A stretch of 64,000 nucleotides of DNA from Thermococcus sp. AM4 (lineage in GTDB: Archaea > Methanobacteriota_B > Thermococci > Thermococcales > Thermococcaceae). The notes under the pieces were generated by a model, which saw only the letters and a program-made list of their open reading frames with translations, did not search any database and had not been told where the DNA came from. Shown in pieces: positions 29,004 to 37,556 of this stretch (position 1 is the first letter of the stretch; the number at the start of each line of letters is the position of its first letter). A program made the position numbers and the translations under genes. Location: the NCBI RefSeq assembly GCF_000151205.2, contig NC_016051.1, positions 1,860,001 to 1,924,000 on the forward strand. The letters run 5' to 3'.

Positions 29004-30707
29004 TCAAAGGTAGGCCTCAACGAGGACCTTTCCTGCCTCCGTCAGGCTCTTGCTTCCGAGGAAGCCGAGCTGGCGGAGCATCGTTAGGGCCTTCTTTATT
29101 TCGTCGTCGCTGAGGCTGAGGTGCTTCCTGATGACGTCCACTTCCTCCATCTTGTAGCCCTTGATCTCGCTCTTCTCCTTCCAGATTCTGTTGAAGGTCT
29201 CAAGGTTCTCGTAGATTACCCTGAGCACGTTGTAGAGGGTCGGCGTGACGCTGAACTTGACCTTGACTATCTCCTGGAGCTTGGCGTTCTCGAGGGCGGT
29301 CTTAACTTTATCTCCGAGTTCGGTCAGTTTGACCATACCGTTCTGGAGCTCGACGACGAAGCCCTTCGCTTCCGCCTCGCCGATTGCCCTGATGATTTCC
29401 TTCTCGTCTCCGCCAACGTAGTCCTTGACCAGCTCAACCAGCTCATCCCTGTGGATGTACTTCTTCCTCGGGGTCTTGGCGAGTATCGCCGCGTCGTATC
29501 TGGTGAGGAACGGCTTCCTCTTAATCGAGCGACTGAGCTTGAGGTAGAACCTGCCCTTGTCGGTGACGCCGACCTTGACGACTCCCTCCTCCTGGGCCTT
29601 GATGACCCACTCGGCTATGGGCACGTCGCCGCTCTCGGCATAGGTTACCGCCTTCATGGCATCGGGACTGACGGTTCCGAAGTTTATGGCCTCTTTACCC
29701 CACTCGGTGAGCCAGTAGGTGTCCTTGTTCTTGACGAGCTTCCTCTCGACCAGCTCCTTGCTCTCAAGGAGGTGCAAGATAGCTCCAAGGTCCTCGACCT
29801 CAACGCGCCTGGCAATTTCCTTCTCCGTTGGCAAGATGTCGGGGTTGGTCTCGTACTTCTTCTCAATCTCCCTGATGGCCTTGAGGACCGCAAGTCCGTC
29901 GTCGAGCAGGTAAATCGGGAGAACCTTCTCCTCAACCCTGCCCATCGCCTCGTAGGTCTCCATCACGGCCTTTCCGAACTCAGTTGTGCCCTTCTCGTCG
30001 GTGAGTCCCATGCTCTCAAGCTCGGCGTTGCTCCTTCCGGCCTTCAGGGCCTCGAAGTCCTCCTTCCTGAGGACTATCGCCCTCGCAAATACCGGAATCA
30101 TGCTGACGGCTTTGAGGGCGAGCTTCGCCGCGGGAGTGGTTGCGAAGGCCCTTCCCTTCTCGGTCGGCGGTGAAATCAGGAGCAGGCGCATCGCCTGGAG
30201 GGCGTTCACGATGTTGTCGCCGTAGAGCTTTGAGTTCTTGTAGGTTACAAGTTCATCGAGGGTTCCGATTTTCGGCATTCCCCTGAGGAACGAAACTATC
30301 TCCGGGGTCAGGTAAACGACGGGGTGGGTCTCGCGGTAGAGCTCGAGGAGCGCCTTTCCGAACTCGGTGAGGCCGTTCTCATCGGCGAGCTTTCTCTCCT
30401 TCAGCTTCTCGAGCCAGCTCTCGGGGACCTTTCCGGTCTCATCGAGGAGCTCATGCATCTTCATTATCTCGGTATCGGCTATGACCTCCGGAAGCTCGTC
30501 GAGGTTCAGGGAGTCGCTTATCTCGAGGAGCTTCCTTCCGGCATCGGTGAGCTTAATCTTTCCGCCCTCAAGCTCGGCAAACCCGAGAATGTAAAGCTCG
30601 ATTGCCCTTATCTGGAACTCCTCCGGCAGTTTGGCCTCAATCTCGGCCTGGCTCTCGGTCTTCTTCATTTCCCTGAGTATCTCAAGGTGCCTCTTCTTCA
30701 GATACAT
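29004..30707 (-). CDS. DUF505 family protein made of repeated winged-helix-like units
   Basis: A 567-residue protein of the DUF505 family, known mostly from Thermococcales and methanogens, function unknown. I see at least six copies of a wing-type motif L-T-x-x-G-x-x-x-L: KLTDAGRKLLE, GLTEFGKALLE, TTEFGKAVME, WLTEWGKEAI, GVTDKGRFYL, KLTELGDKVK and SLTEAGKVLV, each preceded by a helical segment and a Gly-Phe or Leu-Val turn. That pattern suggests a string of winged-helix domains. No enzyme motif, signal peptide or membrane helix. ATG 30707 follows GGGGTGATGAC. Confidence 0.75.
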   Translation of the reverse strand: MYLKKRHLEILREMKKTESQAEIEAKLPEEFQIRAIELYILGFAELEGGKIKLTDAGRKLLEISDSLNLDELPEVIADTEIMKMHELLDETGKVPESWLEKLKERKLADENGLTEFGKALLELYRETHPVVYLTPEIVSFLRGMPKIGTLDELVTYKNSKLYGDNIVNALQAMRLLLISPPTEKGRAFATTPAAKLALKAVSMIPVFARAIVLRKEDFEALKAGRSNAELESMGLTDEKGTTEFGKAVMETYEAMGRVEEKVLPIYLLDDGLAVLKAIREIEKKYETNPDILPTEKEIARRVEVEDLGAILHLLESKELVERKLVKNKDTYWLTEWGKEAINFGTVSPDAMKAVTYAESGDVPIAEWVIKAQEEGVVKVGVTDKGRFYLKLSRSIKRKPFLTRYDAAILAKTPRKKYIHRDELVELVKDYVGGDEKEIIRAIGEAEAKGFVVELQNGMVKLTELGDKVKTALENAKLQEIVKVKFSVTPTLYNVLRVIYENLETFNRIWKEKSEIKGYKMEEVDVIRKHLSLSDDEIKKALTMLRQLGFLGSKSLTEAGKVLVEAYL

Positions 30708-30809
30708 GTCATCACCCCTCCTTTCTCATTTCGGTCTTTTAAAAAGGCTCCGGGATTTTTAAAAACACGAAGTTTTTAAAACTTTCGGTAACTAAAAAAG
30801 GTAAGGGGT

Positions 30810-31652
30810 TCATTTGACCCCTTCCTGCTTTACGGGATAGGGCATGAACTCCACAGTGCCCCTCTGCCTTACCGGTTGCTTGTAAAGCTCCATCAGCGCG
30901 TAGATCTCCTCTGGAACGTCCGTCTCGACATGAAGTCCCAGTTCCTTGGCGTGATCGACCGTAATCGGGTAATCGTGGGTCCACCTTCCCTCCGTGAGTA
31001 TCTGGGCCAGCTGCCTGGCTTTCTCCTCGCCGTATCTGTCCTTCAGCAGGTAGAACACGAAGTCCTGAACCTGCTTTATCGCCTTCTTGGCCACGTCTGC
31101 CAGAATCAGTGTCTGGTCGTCCACTTTCTCGGCTCCCTTCTGTTCCACTGCCTTTACGATGCTCGGGGCCGGGTACTGACCAAGCTGCGGATCAACTGGT
31201 CCGAGAACTGCGTTGGGATCCATTATTATCCTGTCGGCCGCGAGGGCTATAAGCGTCCCCCCGCTCATGGCGTAGTGAGGCACTATCACCCTCGTCTCCG
31301 CCGGGTGCTCCTTGAGGGCCCGTGCGATCTGAGTTGCCGCTAAAACCAACCCTCCTGGGGTGTGGATGATGAGGTCTATCGGTTTATCCTTCGGCGCCGC
31401 CCGTATGGCCCTGAGTATTTCCTCGCTGTCCTCAACGCTTATGAACTTGTACACGGGGATTCCAAAGAATCCGATGCTCTCCTGCCTGTGGATCATCGTT
31501 ATTACCGTTGAGTTCCTCTTCTTCGCTATCTTGGCCAGCAGTTTGGCCCTCATTATCTGGAGCTGCCTGTACTGGAGCTGGGGCCACATCAGGATGTACA
31601 GGAAGAACAGCCACCAGAGAAGTGAACCTAAGAAACCACTGAGTGGGTCCAT
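30810..31652 (-). CDS. Membrane-anchored serine protease of the SDH/ClpP-fold family
   Basis: 280 residues: an N-terminal membrane helix (LLWWLFFLYILMWPQLQY), then a ClpP/SppA-like domain of the serine dehydrogenase proteinase family (pfam01972). The oxyanion/strand motif LIIHTPGGLVLAATQIA is at about 93-109, the nucleophile Ser in PHYAMSGGTLIALAADRIIMDPNAVLGPVDPQLG, and the downstream helix carries the base. Likely degrades membrane or partly folded proteins near the inner face of the membrane. Paralogues of archaeal stomatin-cleaving proteases share this fold but not the same sequence. Confidence 0.82.
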   Translation of the reverse strand: MDPLSGFLGSLLWWLFFLYILMWPQLQYRQLQIMRAKLLAKIAKKRNSTVITMIHRQESIGFFGIPVYKFISVEDSEEILRAIRAAPKDKPIDLIIHTPGGLVLAATQIARALKEHPAETRVIVPHYAMSGGTLIALAADRIIMDPNAVLGPVDPQLGQYPAPSIVKAVEQKGAEKVDDQTLILADVAKKAIKQVQDFVFYLLKDRYGEEKARQLAQILTEGRWTHDYPITVDHAKELGLHVETDVPEEIYALMELYKQPVRQRGTVEFMPYPVKQEGVK

Positions 31653-31761
31653 GGGTTTCCCCCCTTAACGTTTTGACGGAATGTTTACGCTTTCCGCTAC
31701 TTAAAGCTTTGCTTTCGATCAGGTTTATAAGCATCCGAACCGCCCATTCTCTGGTGAGAAC

Positions 31762-32190
31762 ATGCGAAACACGATTGTCTTGGTTAGAACCGACAACTTT
31801 CAGAAGGCGAGCGTGGCTTTGGCCGACCTCGTGAGATACGGGGGCATGAGGATTCGCGGTGACCCGAGGATAATCCCGCCGGCCCTCTCGGACTGGGCCT
31901 TCGAAAAGATAAGTGGCGAAAAACCAAGAAAGCGCTTTAAAGCCCACGTCGTGGCTCAGATTGACCTTCCGCCGAGGAAGGCCATAGGAAGGCTGATGGA
32001 CATTCACCCACCGGCCCACGTGCTCGTGATTCCACCGGACACTGAGGTATGGGAGGAGTTAATGCGCCTCTGGGGAAGCTTTGAGAAGCTCCGCGGCTTC
32101 CACCCCCCGAAGAGGACGAAGGCCGAAGAAGCCCGGCGGAAGGCCGAGAAGAGGAGAGAGAAGGAAGAGTGGGAGTTCGAGGAGGTTTAG
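31762..32190 (+). CDS. Conserved Thermococcales hypothetical protein
   Basis: Not recognised. 142 residues; the first 110 look like a compact alpha/beta domain (VLVRTDNFQKASVALADLVRYGGMRIRGDP) and the end is a long basic-acidic helix (AEEARRKAEKRREKEEWEF). Such tails often bind nucleic acid or protein partners. It starts at ATG 31762 after GGTGAG, with TATA-like GGTTTATAAG at about 31722-31731. It converges with the vapC pseudogene, overlapping it by four bases. Confidence 0.7.
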   Translation: MRNTIVLVRTDNFQKASVALADLVRYGGMRIRGDPRIIPPALSDWAFEKISGEKPRKRFKAHVVAQIDLPPRKAIGRLMDIHPPAHVLVIPPDTEVWEELMRLWGSFEKLRGFHPPKRTKAEEARRKAEKRREKEEWEFEEV

Positions 32191-32641
32191 GGAAGGGCGT
32201 TTAGTCCTTCTTTCTCCCCAGCCTGTTTAAGGTCGCTGTCCAGCGTTCCAAGGTTTCTCACTTCAAAGACAAGACAAGTGGCGAGGATTATTGCGTCATT
32301 CGGGAGCAGGTTGTGCTTTCTCATGAGCCCATAAGATACCTCAAGAACCTCATCGTCTGTAGGAAGAACGTGAAACTGGTCAAGGAAGTCCTTTGGTTCC
32401 TCGGTGAGGATTACGTTTCCTATCTCGCCCCGCTTTTTGATGGTAAACGGGGAAACTCCAGTTTTGAGGGCGATGTAGTGGAAAATGAACTCACTGAAAA
32501 CTATGTCGTTGATTACTGGGACCAAATTGGAGTTGAGAATCTCTTCAAAGAGCGAAACGGCGGAGGATTACCTTTTAGTCCCTCGATTAAAACGGAGGAG
32601 TCCAAAAAGATAAGCTCACTGGAGGTACCAGTCTTCTTCAT
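32187..32641 (-). pseudogene. Frameshifted VapC PIN-domain toxin
   Basis: Reading from ATG 32641 gives a normal PIN start (ELIFLDSSVLIEGLKGNP), then the frame breaks at about 32556-32568 and stops 18 codons on. Shifting frame by one base restores the rest: VSLFEEILNSNLVPVINDIVFSEF, LLPNDAIILATC with the central Asp, and GTLDSDLKQA at the end. All catalytic acids are present, so a single small indel separates this from a complete toxin. The antitoxin gene upstream (32616-32786) is intact. Confidence 0.75.
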
Positions 32642-32786
32642 TGACATCCCCCTTGAACTTGCCAAGGTACTTGAAAAGAACAGCTCTGCTCAGCCCTTTC
32701 CCCATCTCCCGCTCAAGTATAATTTTTATCTTCCGTTCAATGAGGCGCTCCATTCCAGAGGGTACCTTCACAACTATCTCGCCCAC
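32616..32786 (-). CDS. VapB-type antitoxin next to a frameshifted toxin
   Basis: A 56-residue basic protein (VVKVPSGMERLIERKIKIILE) with the strand-helix-helix look of small antitoxins, overlapping the start of the broken vapC by 26 bases. GTG 32786 follows GGTGGT at good spacing; a TTG at 32798 would add four residues. A similar domain is seen in many Thermococcales VapB proteins. Function is inferred from position. Confidence 0.6.
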   Translation of the reverse strand: MGEIVVKVPSGMERLIERKIKIILEREMGKGLSRAVLFKYLGKFKGDVNEEDWYLQ

Positions 32787-32826
32787 TGAAACCACCAAAG
32801 TAAATAGAACTAAAGGAATTTAAACT

Positions 32827-33360
32827 TCACTTCTTCCTCTTCCGTATCCTGATGTTGGCGATGTCGCCGAGGGTCGGCTCGTAGTCCTTCGGAATCGTCT
32901 TCTTTTCCTTGAACTCCTCCTCGACGCGCTCGATGAGCGTAATCTTGAAGTAGCGTTCAAGCTTTTTGGCTTCCTTGATGGTGGGTTCGCGGTAACCGTG
33001 CGCTATGGCTCTCAAATCGTTCACCGAAAGCCCAATCTCGTGGGACAGCTCCTCGTAGCTTTTACCGCTTCTCTGTATAGCTTTGTAAACCCTCTCGGCG
33101 AAGTCCTCGACGATTTCTTCGGTGTAGAGCGGTCTCTCGCGGTAGGGCTTCGGCTCCCTCTTCGGCCTCGGAGCTGAGACGGGCCTTCTCCTCGGCTCTC
33201 TTCCGGTGGGCATTATGCTGAAGCCGGACTTCTTTCGGCCGTACTTCTCGTAACAGCGGTCGCAGACGAGGACCTCGGCACCTTCGAGCCTTATCCTGTG
33301 CCCCGGGCCTCTAATGGGCGCACCACAAATCTCGCAGTAGCGCGGCTTGGCCTTGCTCAT
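32827..33360 (-). CDS. MBF1-type (multiprotein bridging factor) zinc-ribbon / HTH protein
   Basis: 177 residues. The N-terminus is a zinc ribbon (YCEICGAPIRGPG...VLVCDRCYEKYG), the middle is a basic linker rich in Pro and Arg, and residues 95-160 form a cro-type helix-turn-helix (SYEELSHEIGLSVNDLRAIAHGYREPTIKEAKKLERYF). This is the archaeal form of the MBF1 coactivator, which may act at ribosomes or with TBP. ATG 33360 follows GGTGGTAGC. It is divergent from the GNAT gene. Confidence 0.88.
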   Translation of the reverse strand: MSKAKPRYCEICGAPIRGPGHRIRLEGAEVLVCDRCYEKYGRKKSGFSIMPTGREPRRRPVSAPRPKREPKPYRERPLYTEEIVEDFAERVYKAIQRSGKSYEELSHEIGLSVNDLRAIAHGYREPTIKEAKKLERYFKITLIERVEEEFKEKKTIPKDYEPTLGDIANIRIRKRKK

Positions 33361-33430
33361 AGCTACCACCTTCTCTACCGCTCAAAGCTCGGAGTCAGGC
33401 TTTTTAAACCCGACGATGAGGGTATGGATG

Positions 33431-33925
33431 ATGACGGAAGTGAAGATAGAGAAACTCCAAAAGCTCGACCAGGAAACGCTGGAGAGGCTGATAGAGATTT
33501 ACATGAACGCCTACGAGGGAATGCGCGAGTACGGCGGGGAGGGCGAGAGCTACGCGAAGCGTTATCTTAGGTGGTGCTGGAGCAAAGCTAAAGACGGCTT
33601 TTTCGTTGCCAAAATCGGCGACGAGATAGTCGGCTTCATCGTCTGCGACGACGACTGGTACAGCAAGTACGAGGGGAAAACGGTTGGGGCCATACATGAG
33701 TTCGCCGTGGACAGGAAGTATCAGGGGCACGGAATCGGGCGGAAGCTCATGGAGAAGTGCCTCGAGTACCTGAAGGGAAAGAAAATCGAGCTCTGGGTCG
33801 GCGAGAAGAACGAGCGGGCAAAGAGGTTTTACGAGGAGTACGGTTTCAGGGAAGTTGGAAAGCATGGCATCTGGGTTAGGATGGTTAAGCCTGCCGAAAA
33901 GGTGATAAGCGCGGACGAGAAGTAG
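33431..33925 (+). CDS. GNAT-family N-acetyltransferase
   Basis: 164 residues with the acetyl-CoA fold: IVGFIVCDDDWYS, then AIHEFAVDRKYQGHGIGRKLMEKCLEYL, where QGHGIGRKL is the R/Q-x-x-G-x-G/A pyrophosphate loop, and the closing FYEEYGFREVGKHGIW. Substrate unknown. The TATA box (TTTTTAAA, 33401-33408) puts the transcript start at about 33428, so translation may begin at 33428 or 33431 on a nearly leaderless message. Confidence 0.85.
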   Translation: MTEVKIEKLQKLDQETLERLIEIYMNAYEGMREYGGEGESYAKRYLRWCWSKAKDGFFVAKIGDEIVGFIVCDDDWYSKYEGKTVGAIHEFAVDRKYQGHGIGRKLMEKCLEYLKGKKIELWVGEKNERAKRFYEEYGFREVGKHGIWVRMVKPAEKVISADEK

Positions 33926-33942
33926 TTTTATTGGTGGTTGCA

Positions 33943-34233
33943 ATGCCGTGCATTCAGCCGGCGAACCCTGATAGGGTGAAGGAAATGAAAGAGGAGAGCT
34001 TCATAAGGGAAGGAAAGGGAAAGCTCAAGGTCACGATAGAGGGGAGCGAGACCCTCGAGACGACGATGAGCGGAAGGCTGAAGAGCGTCGAGGAAGTGGC
34101 CGAGATGCTCGGCGTCGAAGCGAAGGACGGAAAGATAGAGGCCGTGGTTGACGGAGTGAAGGTCAGGATGGAGAAAGGGAAGCTCGAGCTTGAGTTCGAG
34201 AGCGGGGACAGGATGAGGATTGAGAGGGCTTAG
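33943..34233 (+). CDS. Small conserved hypothetical protein
   Basis: Not recognised. 96 residues, strongly charged; the sequence from residue 20 on is rich in short beta strands (GKLKVTIEGSETLET, IEAVVDGVKVRMEKGKLELEF) around one helix (VEEVAEMLG). It starts 18 bases after the GNAT gene behind GGTGGT, so is cotranscribed with it. It has no membrane segment. It converges on vapC with a four-base overlap. Confidence 0.65.
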   Translation: MPCIQPANPDRVKEMKEESFIREGKGKLKVTIEGSETLETTMSGRLKSVEEVAEMLGVEAKDGKIEAVVDGVKVRMEKGKLELEFESGDRMRIERA

Positions 34234-34619
34234 CTTTCAATTATTATTGCATCTCCCAAGAGCCGAAAATGGTGGTCGGTTGTAACCACAAGCGCCCCGT
34301 ATCTCTTGGCGGTTTCTGCAATAATGCAGTCTGCAAGTGAAACGTGCTTGTTTTTGTTCCTCCTGCGGATTTTTGCGTGCAGTTTTCCCGCCTTTATAGC
34401 GACTTCTCTATCCAACGGAACTACCAGACCCATATCCGCTATCATCCCCACTACACTTAAATCAACCCCGTTTCTCTCCAAGAAACTACTAAGCTCCGCC
34501 AAAACGAGCGTTGGGATAATCACCAGCTCTGATTCGTTGAGAATCTTGAGAACAGCTTTTCCCTTCTCGGTGCCCCTAATAAGTTCCACGAGGGCAGAAG
34601 TGTCGGGGATAACTATCAT
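34230..34619 (-). CDS. vapC: VapC-type PIN-domain ribonuclease toxin
   Basis: A complete 129-residue PIN toxin. The acidic quartet appears in VIPDTSALVELI (Asp6), LVLAELSSFL (Glu near 42), VSLADCIIAETA (Asp near 96) and VVTTDHHFRLL (Asp near 114). The start overlaps the antitoxin stop in ATGA, as expected for coupled expression. This is one of two intact pairs in the window. Confidence 0.88.
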   Translation of the reverse strand: MIVIPDTSALVELIRGTEKGKAVLKILNESELVIIPTLVLAELSSFLERNGVDLSVVGMIADMGLVVPLDREVAIKAGKLHAKIRRRNKNKHVSLADCIIAETAKRYGALVVTTDHHFRLLGDAIIIES

Positions 34620-34768
34620 ATCCTCACGTCCACCCGGTCTTCTTCCTTAAACTCCGGAAGCCCTTTGGCTATCCCGAAGAGTTTATCCCAGTTCTTTTTC
34701 TTCTCCCTTCCCTCAAGGAGTCTCCTCAGTTCCTCCCCGTTAATCGGGACTTTAACCTCTATGGCCAT
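34616..34768 (-). CDS. vapB: VapB-type antitoxin
   Basis: A 50-residue protein starting at ATG 34768 behind GGGTGATGAC and reading MAIEVKVPI, then LRRLLEGREKKKNWDKLFGIAK. The strand plus helix start and the KLFG...LPEF tail are usual in antitoxins of PIN toxins. It overlaps vapC by four bases. TATA-like sequence (TTTTTATCTA on the minus strand) is near 34798-34807. Confidence 0.75.
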   Translation of the reverse strand: MAIEVKVPINGEELRRLLEGREKKKNWDKLFGIAKGLPEFKEEDRVDVRI

Positions 34769-34816
34769 GTCATCACCCAAACGAGAATTGGAAAGAAAAA
34801 TAGATAAAAATTTCCA

Positions 34817-35221
34817 TCACTTCAAAACGGGCCTGAACTTGTAGGCGTAGAGAATTATGCCGTCCTCCTCAAACTCCCTGACCTTTCTGGTCACGACCTC
34901 AACTTCCATGCCCTCGTGGATTTCCTCCGGGTCAACGTCCGTCAGCTGGGCCAGAACGACGGGCCCTTCCTCGAGCTGAACCAGGGCCAAGGGATAGGGC
35001 TTGTAATACTCGAACCCGCTCGGCGGGTTCCTCACTATCGTCCAGGTGAGCACCTTGCCCCTTCCGCTGAACTCGTACTCCTCGACGTTCTTCGAACCGC
35101 AGACGGGGCAAACTCCCCTGTGGGGGAAGAAGACGTGGCCGTTCTCGCATTTGCCCCCTATGAGCCTGTACTTCTCGCGGAAGTGCCTCCAGTAGCGGGA
35201 AACCTGCATCGGACGGGCCAT
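34817..35221 (-). CDS. Zinc-ribbon/OB-fold DUF35 protein of the HMG-CoA synthesis complex
   Basis: 134 residues: a zinc ribbon (GGKCENGHVFFPHRGVCPVCGS, residues 22-43, Cys/Cys/Cys with the first ligand Cys-x2-Gly-His) followed by an OB fold (GRGKVLTWTIVRNPP...VVLAQLTDVD). In a methanogen structure this DUF35 subunit bridges thiolase and HMG-CoA synthase and channels acetoacetyl-CoA; the same three genes stand together here, so the same complex is expected. The start at 35221 overlaps nothing of the thiolase but lies within three bases of its stop. Confidence 0.88.
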   Translation of the reverse strand: MARPMQVSRYWRHFREKYRLIGGKCENGHVFFPHRGVCPVCGSKNVEEYEFSGRGKVLTWTIVRNPPSGFEYYKPYPLALVQLEEGPVVLAQLTDVDPEEIHEGMEVEVVTRKVREFEEDGIILYAYKFRPVLK

Positions 35222-35223
35222 CT

Positions 35224-36384
35224 TCACACCCTCCTGAAGATGCTAACGGTTATGTTCGAACCAGTTCCACCGATGTTCTGGGTCAGGCCGACCTCGGCGT
35301 CGGGAACCTGGTTCGGCGCCTCACCGCGGAGCTGGAGAACCGCCTCGAGAGTCTGGTAGACGCCGGTAGCTCCAACGGGATGACCGCGAGCTTTGAGTCC
35401 TCCCATCGTCTGTATCGGATAATCCGCGTCAATCGCTATCTGGCCCTCTCTGGCGAGCTTCGCTCCCTCACCCTTCTTCGCGACGCCGAGAGCCTCAAGA
35501 CTCAGCGCGGCCATGACCGTGAAGGCGTCGTGAACCTCGAAGAAGTCGATGTCCTTAGGCTCAACTCCCGCCATCTTGTAGGCTTTCTCTGCTGCTATCT
35601 TCGCCGCCTTGAGGGTGAGCAAATCTTCCCTGTTGGCGAGGTTTATTGTGTCTATGGCGCGCGCCATTCCAGCAACTTCAACCCACTTCTCCTTCGGAAC
35701 GCCGAGCTCCTCGGCCTTCTCGGGGGTGGTTATTATCACTGCCGCTGCTCCGTCGCAGACCGGCGAGGCGTCGAAGAGCTTGAGCGGGTCGGCTATGTAG
35801 GGGCTCTTTAAAACAGTCTCGACCTTGATGGGCCTCTTGAACATCGCGTAGGGGTTCTTGGCGCCGTTGGCGTGGGCGTTGACGGCGAAGAGGGCCAAAT
35901 CCTCCTCGGTGTAGCCGTAGGTCTTCATGTAGTGCCTCATGATGAGTGCATTGAGCGCCACGAAGCTGGCCCCGTGGAAGAGCTCCCACTCGGCGTCTGC
36001 CGCGTAAGCCAAGTAGCGCGTCGCGTCGCTCGGCCATGCATCTGTCATCTTCTCGACGCCGACGACGGCGACAACATCCTCCAATCCGCTGAGAACGGCC
36101 TTAACGCCCTCCTGAACGGCGGCACCTCCGGAGGCGCACGCTGCCTCAATTTTAACCGCGGGAATGTTCCCGAGACCGGCCCAGTCAGCTATGAGCGCGC
36201 CGAGGTTCTCCTGCTCGACGAAGGGACCCGAAACCATGTTGCCGACGTAGAGGGAGTCAACCTTATCGACGCCGGCATCTTCCATCGCCTTGAGGAGGGC
36301 CTCAACGGCCAAATCCCTAAGTGAGAGCTTCCAGTGCTCGCCAACGGGCGTCATGCCCGCTCCGATTATGACTGCCTTCCTCAT
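35224..36384 (-). CDS. Acetyl-CoA acetyltransferase (thiolase)
   Basis: 386 residues. Condenses two acetyl-CoA to acetoacetyl-CoA, the first step of the mevalonate route to archaeal lipids. The reactive Cys is in KIEAACASGGAAVQEG (about 85-100), the CoA/His loop FEVHDAFTVMAAL near 288, and GGLKARGHPVGATG near 334-347 carries the catalytic His. The C-terminal Cys is replaced in this archaeal class by the loop GGTGSNITVSIFRRV. ATG 36384 follows GGTGGTGGAG. Middle gene of a three-gene operon. Confidence 0.92.
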   Translation of the reverse strand: MRKAVIIGAGMTPVGEHWKLSLRDLAVEALLKAMEDAGVDKVDSLYVGNMVSGPFVEQENLGALIADWAGLGNIPAVKIEAACASGGAAVQEGVKAVLSGLEDVVAVVGVEKMTDAWPSDATRYLAYAADAEWELFHGASFVALNALIMRHYMKTYGYTEEDLALFAVNAHANGAKNPYAMFKRPIKVETVLKSPYIADPLKLFDASPVCDGAAAVIITTPEKAEELGVPKEKWVEVAGMARAIDTINLANREDLLTLKAAKIAAEKAYKMAGVEPKDIDFFEVHDAFTVMAALSLEALGVAKKGEGAKLAREGQIAIDADYPIQTMGGLKARGHPVGATGVYQTLEAVLQLRGEAPNQVPDAEVGLTQNIGGTGSNITVSIFRRV

Positions 36385-36394
36385 CTCCACCACC

Positions 36395-37447
36395 TCACAG
36401 TATGAACTTCCTCCTGGCTTTGGCGTAGAGGGCGTAGTCTATGTACTTCTTCCTCTCGACGTAGTCCCTAACCTTCGGCGCGAGGTCCCTCTTCTCCTCT
36501 ATGGCGTCCTGAACGACGATGCTGAAGGCGTCGCTTCCGGCTCCGGAACCAAAGGAGACCCACAGAATCCTGTCGCCGGGCTTGGCTATGTCGAGAACCG
36601 CTGAAACGCCGACCATCGTCGCACCGCTGTAGGTGTTTCCAATCTTGCCGGTCAGCAGGCCGGGAAGAACCTTCTCCTTCGGGATTCCAAGGATTTTGGC
36701 AGCGGTGAGCGGGAACTTGACGTTGGGCTGGTGGAAGACCGCGTAGTCGAAGTCGTTGACTGTAAGGCCAAGCTCCTCCATCAGCGTTTTTGCCGCGTTG
36801 ATTATGTGGTGGAAGTAGGCCGGCTCACCGGTAAAGCGGTTTCCGTGCCTCGGGTAGTGCTCGTGCTGGCGCCTCCAGAAGTCCGGAGTATCGGTAACGT
36901 AGGAGTAGCTTCCCTCGAAGTAGGCAACCGTTTCGGAGCTCTTCGGCCCAACTATGAAGGCAGCTCCGCCCGCTCCGGCAGTGAACTCGAGGTGGTCGCC
37001 GGGCCTTCCCTGGGCAGTGTCCGCTCCGATTGCCATCGCGTAGTCGGCCATCTCGGAGCCAACGAAGCCGATAGCTGTTTGCAAAGCTTCGGTTCCGGCC
37101 TTACAGGCGAACTCGAAGTCGGCGGTGCTGACGTCAGGCGTTGCTCCGATTGCCTCGGCTATGACCGTTCCTGTGGGCTTAACCGCGTAGGGCTTGCTCT
37201 CACTGCCAAACCAGACCGCCCTTATGAGCTTGGGGTCAATTCCGGCCCTCTTGAGCGCGTTTCTCGCTGCCTCAAGTCCTATGGTGAGCGCGTCCTCGTC
37301 GAGACCTGGAACGGCCTTTTCCTCTATTGGAAAGCTCGAAACGCCCCAGACCCTTCCTATCTCCTCGGCCTTGATTCTATACATCGGAACGTAGGCACCG
37401 TAGCCGACGATGCCCACTTCCCTCTTCGGCTTCAGAAGTTTCCTCAT
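36395..37447 (-). CDS. Hydroxymethylglutaryl-CoA synthase, archaeal type
   Basis: 350 residues. Adds acetyl-CoA to acetoacetyl-CoA to give HMG-CoA. The nucleophile Cys lies in [19 protein letters not shown] (about 105-123), His in [11 protein letters not shown] (about 230) and the base Glu is in the [11 protein letters not shown]-type region of archaeal enzymes. [15 protein letters not shown] is another family mark. ATG 37447 follows GGGTGATGCCC. First gene of the operon; TATA-like CTTTTATAAGG (minus strand) is near 37500-37510. Confidence 0.93.
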   Translation of the reverse strand: MRKLLKPKREVGIVGYGAYVPMYRIKAEEIGRVWGVSSFPIEEKAVPGLDEDALTIGLEAARNALKRAGIDPKLIRAVWFGSESKPYAVKPTGTVIAEAIGATPDVSTADFEFACKAGTEALQTAIGFVGSEMADYAMAIGADTAQGRPGDHLEFTAGAGGAAFIVGPKSSETVAYFEGSYSYVTDTPDFWRRQHEHYPRHGNRFTGEPAYFHHIINAAKTLMEELGLTVNDFDYAVFHQPNVKFPLTAAKILGIPKEKVLPGLLTGKIGNTYSGATMVGVSAVLDIAKPGDRILWVSFGSGAGSDAFSIVVQDAIEEKRDLAPKVRDYVERKKYIDYALYAKARRKFIL

Positions 37448-37556
37448 GGGCATCACCCACAAACGCTTGAACGTAACTTCGCCTAAGATTAAAGGGGGCC
37501 TTATAAAAGCCTTTCGGTAAAAGTGAAAAAGAGTTTAGGCAATCGACGAGGAAAGC

